DNA from: UMGS172 sp045651745
Lineage (GTDB): Bacteria; Bacillota; Clostridia; Oscillospirales; Acutalibacteraceae
Direction of reading: 5' to 3'
NCBI GenBank assembly: GCA_045651745.1
Contig: JAZRSW010000064.1
Span: forward strand, 1 to 21,757
DNA: 21,757 nt
In this document: positions 16,221 to 21,757 of the stretch, in pieces
Position numbering within the stretch: the stretch's first letter is position 1
How the letters are laid out: each line of letters begins with the position of its first letter
Position numbers and translations under genes: made by a program
Notes under the pieces: model-generated
Told to the model about the DNA's origin: nothing
Database searches by the model: none
Seen by the model: only the letters and a program-made list of their open reading frames with translations

Positions 16221-16250
16221 AAAGCGAGGCAATATTGCCTCGCTTTTTAC
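16221..16250. terminator. Bidirectional terminator
   Basis: A 26-base perfect palindrome has arms AAAGCGAGGCAAT (16221-16233) and ATTGCCTCGCTTT (16234-16246), with T following and A-rich bases preceding. It lies between the convergent 94-aa and 58-aa genes. Confidence 0.8.
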
Positions 16251-16251
16251 T

Positions 16252-16428
16252 TTAGTTTAACAATGCCTGAATATCATTAATGATGTTTGACATTGCTTTG
16301 GTTGCTTTTCCGGTGTTGCGCTTAAAATTACGGTTGTGGTCAGCAGCGTATTTTAATGCACCTGCCATTGCCATTCCGGCAACAATTCCTGCTCCCATTC
16401 CTTTTGCGAAATTCATTGCATTTTTCAT
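16252..16428 (-). CDS. Small Gly/Ala/Met-rich membrane-associated protein (58 aa)
   Basis: The ATG at 16428 follows AAGGGGTG by five bases; an in-frame TTG at 16446 precedes the site and is rejected. Residues about 5-28 form a hydrophobic glycine- and methionine-rich segment (FAKGMGAGIVAGMAMAGAL), likely a membrane helix. A basic linker (NRNFKRNTGKATKAM) and an amphipathic C-terminal helix follow. The arrangement recalls short YtxH-like proteins common in Clostridia. The function is unknown. It is a single gene with a plausible promoter of its own. Confidence 0.7.
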   Translation of the reverse strand: MKNAMNFAKGMGAGIVAGMAMAGALKYAADHNRNFKRNTGKATKAMSNIINDIQALLN

Positions 16429-16454
16429 TTTTTCACCCCTTTTCAAACTTTACA

Positions 16455-16482
16455 ATATTATTATTGACTGAAAAACCGACAA
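16455..16482 (-). promoter_or_regulatory. Candidate promoter of the 58-residue protein gene
   Basis: On the minus strand TTGTCG (complement of 16477-16482) and TAATAT (complement of 16455-16460) are 16 bp apart. The -10 is AT-rich and could be a chance match. Confidence 0.4.
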
Positions 16483-16531
16483 CCTTGATGTTAGATTAAG
16501 GTATTAAAAATTTTAAAAATTTGTAAAAATA

Positions 16532-16560
16532 TTGACAACATTTTGTTGATATGTTACTTT
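16532..16560 (+). promoter_or_regulatory. Promoter of the esterase-transporter-GH38-like operon, with an inverted repeat in the spacer
   Basis: A consensus TTGACA (16532-16537) is followed 17 bp later by TACTTT (16555-16560) with an extended TG at 16552-16553. The spacer contains CAACATTTTGTTG (16536-16548), arms of 5 bp around TTT, overlapping the -35. This is a possible repressor site. The run of T/A upstream (16504-16530) could act as an UP element. Confidence 0.55.
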
Positions 16561-16588
16561 TACAAAAAACACAAAAGGTAGTATTATA

Positions 16589-17326
16589 ATGGACTCTTTT
16601 TTATTAATTGGACAATCAAATATGGCTGGCCGCGGTTCCTTAAAAGAGGCTCCCTCTATTGACACAAGCCATATATATACTCTTCGCAACGGACGTTGGC
16701 AAAGAATGTTCCGCCCTATTAATCCTGACAGACATTTTTCAGGCACAAACCTTGCCGAAAGTTTTGCGGAACGCTATGCTCAAAAATACAACGTTGACGT
16801 AGGTCTTATCTGCTGTGCAGACGGTGGTACATCACTTAGTCAATGGATGCCGGGAGAACTGCTTTTTGACAATGCCGTTTATCAAGCCAAACTCGCCCAA
16901 CGCACTTCAAAAATCCGAGGCATACTTTGGCATCAAGGAGAGGGTGACTGTTCCGAGGAGCTTTACCCAACCTACCAGCAAAGGTTTGAAGTTATGATAA
17001 AAGCCTTGCGTAAAGAACTCAACTTGCCCGATGTGCCCGTAATTTTAGGCGGTTTAGGTGAATTTCTTGAGTTTCATCCGTTAAAATACTACGTTGAAAT
17101 AAACCAGGCGCTTGAATCCATTGCTAAAGACAATGAATTAATCGGCTTTGCTTCAGCTAAAGGATTAACTGCCAACCCCGACAATCTTCATTTTAACGCA
17201 CAATCTCTCTATGAATTTGGATTAAGATATCTCGATGAATTTGAAAAACTTTGGGATAAAAATGAACATTTAAACGAAGAAACAACTGCTGAGGACATTA
17301 TTCGTAGCGAAATGGAATTATTATAA
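16589..17326 (+). CDS. SGNH-fold esterase, sialate O-acetylesterase-like (SASA/CE6 type)
   Basis: This 245-residue protein has the block order of SASA/CE6 esterases. The nucleophile block is LLIGQSNMAGRG (S10), the oxyanion Gly block is ADGGTSLSQW (79-86), LWHQGEGD spans 113-120, and the acid/base dyad is in NPDNLHF (D198, H201). It should remove acetyl groups from sugars. The absence of a signal peptide points to action on imported oligosaccharides in the cytoplasm. AAAGGT precedes the ATG at 16589 by nine bases. It is the first gene of a five-gene operon, 31 bases before the AEC transporter start. Sialic acid genes are absent, so the substrate is more likely acetylated hemicellulose or mucin-type glycan; this is inference. 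Confidence 0.82.
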   Translation: MDSFLLIGQSNMAGRGSLKEAPSIDTSHIYTLRNGRWQRMFRPINPDRHFSGTNLAESFAERYAQKYNVDVGLICCADGGTSLSQWMPGELLFDNAVYQAKLAQRTSKIRGILWHQGEGDCSEELYPTYQQRFEVMIKALRKELNLPDVPVILGGLGEFLEFHPLKYYVEINQALESIAKDNELIGFASAKGLTANPDNLHFNAQSLYEFGLRYLDEFEKLWDKNEHLNEETTAEDIIRSEMELL

Positions 17327-17357
17327 AAACTTTTACATTATCGTGAGGTGTTTTTGT

Positions 17358-18302
17358 GTGCTTATTGCCTTTAAATCTACTATAACGCCGATGCTTACAA
17401 TGTTTTTTTGTATTATTATCGGCTATGCTCTCAATAAATTTAAATTATTACCCAAAAACAGCGATAAAGTACTGGCAAAATTTGAAACCTATGTGTTTGT
17501 TCCGGCTTTAAATATTCGAACATTTATGAATTATTGCACGATTGAAACACTTGTTTCCTACCGTTCTTTTATCATTGTTTCTGCGGTATTAATTGCAATT
17601 GCAATAGCCATTTCTTATCCTTTGTCAACCCTTTTTTCAAAAGAAAGTTATCAAAAAAATATTTATAAATATGCATTAACTTTTGGCAATTTTGGTTTTT
17701 TAGGCAACGCCATTGTACCTATGATTCTCGGTGATGAGTTTTTATACCCATATATGTTGTTCACGCTTCCGTTAAGCGCTATGTGTTATACATGGGGGAT
17801 TGCGACTTTAATACCAAAAGGTAACACTAATAGCAAAAATGTGTTTAAAAATCTTCTTAATCCCGGTATGATTTCTATTGCTGTTGGTATCATTCTCGGA
17901 TTGACCAACGCACAAGCAGTTGTCCCGTCATTTTTAAAACTTTCACTTGAAAATTTAAGGCTTTGTATGGGTCCCGTTGCTATGCTTCTTACCGGCTTTG
18001 TCGTTGCAAAATATGGACTTTTAGACCTTTTGAAAAAACCTATGGTATATGTGGCAACATTATTTAGATTGCTGATTTTACCTGTCTTGATTATTACGGC
18101 GTTGTGTCTTTTAAAAGTTGATGATTTAATTATTAAACTATGTTTCTTTGCATTTGCAACGCCATTAGGTCTAAATACGGTCGTTTTCCCTTCAGCTTAC
18201 GGCGAAGATGCCTCTACGGGAGCGTCTATGGCTCTTATATCGCACACTATATCCGTCATCTCAATTCCGTTACTATACAGTATTCTTGTGTATATACTGT
18301 AA
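17358..18302 (+). CDS. AEC (auxin efflux carrier) family transporter
   Basis: This 314-residue polytopic membrane protein has about ten helices. It has the family patterns GNFGFLGNAIVPMILGD in the first half and FATPLGLNTVVFPSAYGED near the end. Characterised bacterial members carry dicarboxylates such as malate; many are uncharacterised. The GTG at 17358 follows GAGGTG (17345-17350) by seven bases. The earlier in-frame GTG at 17343 lies before that site and is rejected. It lies between the two SGNH esterase genes, so it may export acetate-like or other acids released by deacetylation, or import substrate. Neither is shown by the sequence. Confidence 0.82.
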   Translation: MLIAFKSTITPMLTMFFCIIIGYALNKFKLLPKNSDKVLAKFETYVFVPALNIRTFMNYCTIETLVSYRSFIIVSAVLIAIAIAISYPLSTLFSKESYQKNIYKYALTFGNFGFLGNAIVPMILGDEFLYPYMLFTLPLSAMCYTWGIATLIPKGNTNSKNVFKNLLNPGMISIAVGIILGLTNAQAVVPSFLKLSLENLRLCMGPVAMLLTGFVVAKYGLLDLLKKPMVYVATLFRLLILPVLIITALCLLKVDDLIIKLCFFAFATPLGLNTVVFPSAYGEDASTGASMALISHTISVISIPLLYSILVYIL

Positions 18303-18325
18303 AATATATTAAAAGGAGTTTATTT

Positions 18326-18904
18326 ATGAAATTACAAGGAAAAACAATTTTATTTTTAGGTTCGTCCGTAACTTACGGTGCTGCAGCAAACGGTGTTTCT
18401 TTTGCCGATTTAATGGTTGAAAAATGCGGAATCAACTGTATTAAAGAAGCCGTTGGCGGAACAACACTTGCAGATATTAACGACGCCTCTTATGTGTCGC
18501 GACTTAAAAAAATTGACGCAACAACCGTTCATCCCGATTTGTTTATATGTCAATTATCAACCAACGACGCTTCCAAAAAACGAAACGTTGATATTGCAGA
18601 CGTTGAACCTGCAATTCGTTTTATTCTTGAGTATGTTAAATCAACTTTTAACTGTCCTATTGTTTTTTATACCGGAACATATTTTGAAAGTGAAAAATAT
18701 GTTGCAATGATAAAATTGTTATACAATTTGCAAAACGAATATGATTTTAAAATTTTGGATTTGTATAATGACCAAGAAATGTCAAACTTAGACAGAGAAA
18801 AGTATAAGATATATATGCAAGACCCCGTTCATCCGACTTTACTGGGATATGATGAATGGTGGACACCTAAATTTATAGAATTTTGCGAACAACTTCCCGA
18901 ATAA
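18326..18904 (+). CDS. SGNH/GDSL hydrolase
   Basis: This 192-residue protein has the four SGNH blocks. Block I is ILFLGSSVTYG with S14 as nucleophile, block II is a Gly in AVGGTTLADI, block III is LSTND (the Asn), and block V is DPVHPTLLGY with D166 and H169. It has no signal peptide. It should be a small cytoplasmic esterase, perhaps acting on acylated sugars. AAAAGGAG (18311-18318) is seven bases before the ATG at 18326, 23 bases after the AEC gene. It belongs to a different SGNH branch from the SASA-type enzyme upstream (GSS rather than GQSN), so the two probably remove acyl groups at different positions (inference). Confidence 0.82.
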   Translation: MKLQGKTILFLGSSVTYGAAANGVSFADLMVEKCGINCIKEAVGGTTLADINDASYVSRLKKIDATTVHPDLFICQLSTNDASKKRNVDIADVEPAIRFILEYVKSTFNCPIVFYTGTYFESEKYVAMIKLLYNLQNEYDFKILDLYNDQEMSNLDREKYKIYMQDPVHPTLLGYDEWWTPKFIEFCEQLPE

Positions 18905-18948
18905 AGCAAAAAATCAATTGGCTGTTTTTGTTAGGAGAGAAATTTAGT

Positions 18949-20676
18949 ATGAAACAAAAAGAAATCTTAATTATTTTTAAAACTCATCTTGACATCGGTT
19001 TTACAGATTATGCTGAAAACATAGCTAACAAATATCTCACAGAATACATCCCAAATGCAATTAAAATAGGAAATGAGCTCAAAAACACGGACACACCTTT
19101 TATATGGACTGTTGGTTCGTGGTTGATTGATTTGGCTCTTAAAAATGATAAGGACGGCAGTGTGGCACGCGCTATTGAGGACGGTGTCCTTTGTTGGCAT
19201 GCGCTTCCGTTTACAACGCATACTGAAATTATGAATACTGCGTTATTTGAATATGGACTTGATATTTCCAAAAAGCTTGATAAGCGTTTTTGCAAAAAGA
19301 CAATCGCAGCAAAAATGACCGACGTACCGGGACATACTATCGGTATTGTGCCTTTGCTGTATGACAGGGGTGTCGAGTTTTTACATATCGGTGTAAATCC
19401 CGCAACACCGCTTCCTCCTGTTCCACCGTTATTCAAGTGGAAACTTGATGAAAAGGAAATCACCGTGATGTACCAAGGCGATTACGGAGAAAGAGTGGAA
19501 TTTGACGATTTCGTTATTTATTTTGCACACACTGGCGATAATTTAGGTCCTCAATCATCCGAAGAAATTGTTAAACTCTATCAAAAAATACATGATGAAT
19601 ATCCAAACGACATCCTCAAAGCCGCCACATTGAATGATATTGCCGAAAGAATCAGAAATGTGAAAAACATACCGACTTTGGAAAAAGAAATCGGTGACAC
19701 TTGGATTCACGGTGCCGGCACAGATCCCAAAAAATTAAGCGGATTCAGACACACAATAAAGCATATCAACGCCAAAGAATGTGACCTCACCGAATCGTTA
19801 CTTTTAATTCCTGAGCACACATGGGGTATGGATATTAAAAAACATTTTAAAAATGACACTGAATTTTTCCCGAATGAACTTGCCGCAATAAAGCAAGAAA
19901 GGCAAACAATTGAAGCCTCCTGGAAAGAACAGCGCCAATATTTAGAAAAAGCGCAATCGCTCTTAGGGCTTACCCCTGATTATCCGACTGCCGAACCAAA
20001 TCTTAATGAATATACCGAGCTTAACAACTTGCCGGAATGCAACATCGAAATCAGTTGGCAAATCTTTGACAACTCCGACTATGCTCGTTATAAAAACGAC
20101 TATATGAGATGTCATCAAATGTGGGCTATATGGGATTTTACAAAGGTTGGTTTGCCTGATTACCAAGGTGCAATTTATACCGCAACTGTAACCAAAGCTT
20201 ACCAAAAAGGCGAAAAATTGCTTTTAAAATTAGCGTTTGCTTCCGAAATTACCCAAAAATACGGTTTGCCATATTTCTATTTGGAACTCAGTGACGATTT
20301 TGTTCAATTAAATTGGTTTAATAAAAAAGCATGCCGATTACCACAAGCTTGTTGGCTGAAATTCCGCGGATTTACTGAAAATTGGGAACTTCACAAAATG
20401 GGTAAATGGATTAAGCCCGAAAACATCATCGGCAGTCCGCTAATATCTGCCGTTGATGAAGGCGTCAGAAATGATGATGTTAAAATCCGTCCTATCGATT
20501 CGGCTTTAATAGCCCCTTATGGCAGACAATTGTTACAATATAATCTCAAAGATTTATCCCAAGACCTGTATTTTAATCTTTATAACAACATTTGGAACAC
20601 AAACTTCCCCTTGTGGTATGAAGATGATGCAGTATTTAGGTTTTCAATCGAAAAAGCTTTCCGGGAGATTAAATAA
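18949..20676 (+). CDS. GH38-like fold protein (DUF5054-like), putative glycosidase
   Basis: This 575-residue protein begins with KTHLDIGFTDY, in which H13 and D15 match the metal-binding HxD of GH38 alpha-mannosidases. TDVPGHTIGIVPLLYDRG (124-141) then aligns with the GH38 nucleophile block, making D125 the likely nucleophile. Other conserved-looking sites are GDTWIHG (D250, H254) and PEHTWGMD (H290), which could supply metal ligands and sugar contacts. The last 200 residues form a beta-rich domain. I recall this layout from the uncharacterised DUF5054 family. There is no signal peptide. The ATG at 18949 follows AGGAGA. The stop overlaps the start of the EamA gene by one base. It probably cleaves an alpha-linked sugar after de-esterification; mannose is a guess from the fold only. 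Confidence 0.72.
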   Translation: MKQKEILIIFKTHLDIGFTDYAENIANKYLTEYIPNAIKIGNELKNTDTPFIWTVGSWLIDLALKNDKDGSVARAIEDGVLCWHALPFTTHTEIMNTALFEYGLDISKKLDKRFCKKTIAAKMTDVPGHTIGIVPLLYDRGVEFLHIGVNPATPLPPVPPLFKWKLDEKEITVMYQGDYGERVEFDDFVIYFAHTGDNLGPQSSEEIVKLYQKIHDEYPNDILKAATLNDIAERIRNVKNIPTLEKEIGDTWIHGAGTDPKKLSGFRHTIKHINAKECDLTESLLLIPEHTWGMDIKKHFKNDTEFFPNELAAIKQERQTIEASWKEQRQYLEKAQSLLGLTPDYPTAEPNLNEYTELNNLPECNIEISWQIFDNSDYARYKNDYMRCHQMWAIWDFTKVGLPDYQGAIYTATVTKAYQKGEKLLLKLAFASEITQKYGLPYFYLELSDDFVQLNWFNKKACRLPQACWLKFRGFTENWELHKMGKWIKPENIIGSPLISAVDEGVRNDDVKIRPIDSALIAPYGRQLLQYNLKDLSQDLYFNLYNNIWNTNFPLWYEDDAVFRFSIEKAFREIK

Positions 20677-21515
20677 TGGGATACTTGTTTTTAATATTCG
20701 CGCTTTTCTCCGGGTCATTAAAGGGCTTTTGCGGAAAGAAAACAAGCGGATATACAAACACATTAAATGATGCGATTCTTGTAAACACCATAAGAGCCTT
20801 TTTATGTGCAGCGTTTGCATTTATCATTATTTGTGCCGGCGGAAATTTATCAACACTTGTTCCTAATGAAGAAACGCTTTTAATATCGGCGCTATCAGGT
20901 ATATCTACCGCGATTTTTGTAGTTAGTTGGCTAACATCGGTAAAAAAGAGTGCTTATATGCTTGTTGATGTTTTCTTAACACTCGGCATACTTGTCCCCT
21001 TAATCGCGAGCAAATATATCTTTGGTGAAGAAATTAAATTAACTCAATGGTTTGGCGTTATAGTGCTTTTAATTGCAGTAGTAATTATGTGTTCATATAA
21101 CAACTCCGTGAAAATAAAGATGACAACGGCATCGTTTGTGTTGCTCTTTATATGCGGTTTTGCAAGCGGTATTGCGGATTTTTCACAAAAACTTTTTATA
21201 AAGAATCAACCTGACGGTTCGGCAGTGGCATTTAATTTTTATACTTATATATTTGCTGCATTGGTTTTGTTTATATCTTTTGCCTTGACTCATAAAAAAG
21301 ATATATCAACCGACAAAATAAACATAAAAAAAATTCTGTCTTATCTAATCATTATGGCGATATGTTTATTTTTAAACTCATATTTTAAAACACTCGCGGC
21401 TTCGCGTATGAATGCGATAATATTATATCCGTTAAGCCAAGGTTGCGCACTTATTCTTGCTACACTTATGTCAGTAATTCTTTTTAAAGAAAAGTTGACT
21501 AAAAAAGAATTGTAG
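20676..21515 (+). CDS. EamA-family (DMT superfamily) transporter, C-terminus frameshifted
   Basis: As read, this is a 279-residue membrane protein with nine hydrophobic helices in two EamA-like repeats. It ends LFKEKLTKKEL and then TAG. DMT proteins normally continue with a tenth helix at this point. That helix is present in another frame: from 21512 the sequence reads VGIVTAFIGLLIINLL and stops at 21562. One base missing from the A6 run at 21501-21506 would explain this; with A7 the protein would read LTKKRIVGIV and have 295 residues. It may be a recent mutation, an assembly or sequencing error, or transcriptional slippage. The ATG shares one base with the preceding stop (TAATG), so it is coupled to the GH38-like gene, echoing the glycosidase-EamA pair at 1158-3663. 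Confidence 0.8.
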   Translation: MGYLFLIFALFSGSLKGFCGKKTSGYTNTLNDAILVNTIRAFLCAAFAFIIICAGGNLSTLVPNEETLLISALSGISTAIFVVSWLTSVKKSAYMLVDVFLTLGILVPLIASKYIFGEEIKLTQWFGVIVLLIAVVIMCSYNNSVKIKMTTASFVLLFICGFASGIADFSQKLFIKNQPDGSAVAFNFYTYIFAALVLFISFALTHKKDISTDKINIKKILSYLIIMAICLFLNSYFKTLAASRMNAIILYPLSQGCALILATLMSVILFKEKLTKKEL

Positions 21516-21562
21516 GTATTGTAACGGCTTTTATAGGCCTATTAATTATCAATTTATTATAA
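21501..21562 (+). other. Out-of-frame remainder encoding the last helix of the EamA transporter
   Basis: From 21512 to TAA at 21560-21562 the shifted frame encodes a clean hydrophobic helix, GIVTAFIGLLIINLL, exactly as expected for the tenth DMT helix. The homopolymer A6 at 21501-21506 is the likely site of the indel. A terminator starts two bases after this stop, so the ancestral gene end was at 21562. Confidence 0.75.
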
Positions 21563-21563
21563 A

Positions 21564-21601
21564 TAACAAACGGCTTGACCGAGCGGTCAAGCCGTTTGTT
21601 A
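21564..21601. terminator. Very strong bidirectional terminator
   Basis: A perfect 17-bp stem (21564-21580 with 21585-21601; GGCTTGACC and GGTCAAGCC around the loop GAGC) sits between the EamA gene and the convergent oxidoreductase gene. T-rich or A-rich flanks lie on both sides. Confidence 0.85.
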
Positions 21602-21625
21602 ATAAATTTATTAATTTAAAATCTA

Positions 21626-21757
21626 TTAGTCAACTGTGAGAACGACCTTGCCGACGTTTTGTCCTTTGTAAAGGATATCGTGGGCGGCTTCAGCCTCTTG
21701 GATAGGTAAAACTTTATAAATTGTAGGTTTTACCTCACCGCTTTCAACCTTCGGCCA
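21626..21757 (-). CDS. Zinc/quinone-type medium-chain dehydrogenase, C-terminal part (partial, 5' end outside window)
   Basis: On the minus strand the frame is open from the window edge to TAA at 21626-21628, giving 43 residues. The sequence TIYKVLPIQEAEAAHDILYK followed by QNVGKVVLTVD matches the C-terminal end of medium-chain dehydrogenases of the zinc alcohol dehydrogenase and quinone oxidoreductase kind. The V-P-x-x-A-AH-x-L-x-x-G-K-V-VL pattern lies just before the stop. The cofactor and catalytic domains are beyond the window, so the substrate cannot be given. Confidence 0.8.
   Translation of the reverse strand, partial: WPKVESGEVKPTIYKVLPIQEAEAAHDILYKGQNVGKVVLTVD

Noticed and set aside
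18140..18325. Longer N-terminus for the second SGNH hydrolase, overlapping the AEC gene
   Set aside because: The extension is out of frame with the end of the AEC protein, has no recognisable sequence, and AAAAGGAG points to the ATG at 18326.
21495..21512. Programmed -1 ribosomal frameshift in the EamA gene
   Set aside because: The A6 run is not in the phase of a classical X XXY YYZ slippery heptamer, and the perfect hairpin begins about 57 bases downstream and looks like a terminator. A simple indel or transcript slippage fits better.

Overview
The window looks like a chromosomal segment of an anaerobic low-GC Gram-positive bacterium, most likely an uncultured gut Clostridia member (Oscillospiraceae/Lachnospiraceae-like). 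The base composition is AT-rich, the ribosome binding sites are strong AGGAGG types, several genes start with TTG or GTG, and promoters are sigma-A-like with 17-bp spacers. The protein families (large serine recombinase, DUF2812, AraC-controlled glycosidases, ROK kinase, AEC and EamA transporters) fit that group. The taxonomic placement is inference. No RNA gene or CRISPR array was seen, and no gene-free stretch exceeds about 185 bases.

Layout. 1-450: the 3' end of a large serine recombinase, its terminator and a purine/pyrimidine-biased repeat tract, suggesting the edge of a mobile element. 501-1058: a DUF2812 membrane protein. 1158-4658: a minus-strand pair (EamA/DMT transporter, then six-hairpin glycosidase) divergent from an AraC regulator. 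4712-9626: a minus-strand operon AraC - ROK kinase - GmhA-like SIS isomerase, divergent from a GH2 beta-mannosidase. 9711-14450: a minus-strand surface-polysaccharide operon of Stealth phosphotransferase, GT4 glycosyltransferase and an 848-residue protein. That last protein joins a Wzy-like polymerase, a Wzz-like chain-length domain and a degenerate BY-kinase-like domain. 14649-16428: an asparaginase-like protein, a 94-aa protein and a 58-aa protein. 16589-21562: a plus-strand operon of sialate-esterase-like SGNH hydrolase, AEC transporter, second SGNH hydrolase, GH38-like DUF5054 protein and a second EamA/DMT transporter with a frameshifted last helix. 21626-21757: the 3' end of a zinc/quinone-type MDR oxidoreductase on the minus strand.

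How the genes work together. None of the glycosidases or esterases shows a signal peptide, so they probably process imported glycan fragments in the cytoplasm. No ABC, PTS or MFS sugar importer is present. Instead, two glycosidase genes each sit directly against a DMT-family transporter gene, and an AEC transporter lies between two esterases. This repeated pairing and the Wzy-Wzz-pseudokinase fusion are the most interesting points. The cell therefore appears to break down decorated mannose-type or related oligosaccharides (inference) and to build its own capsule-like polymer.
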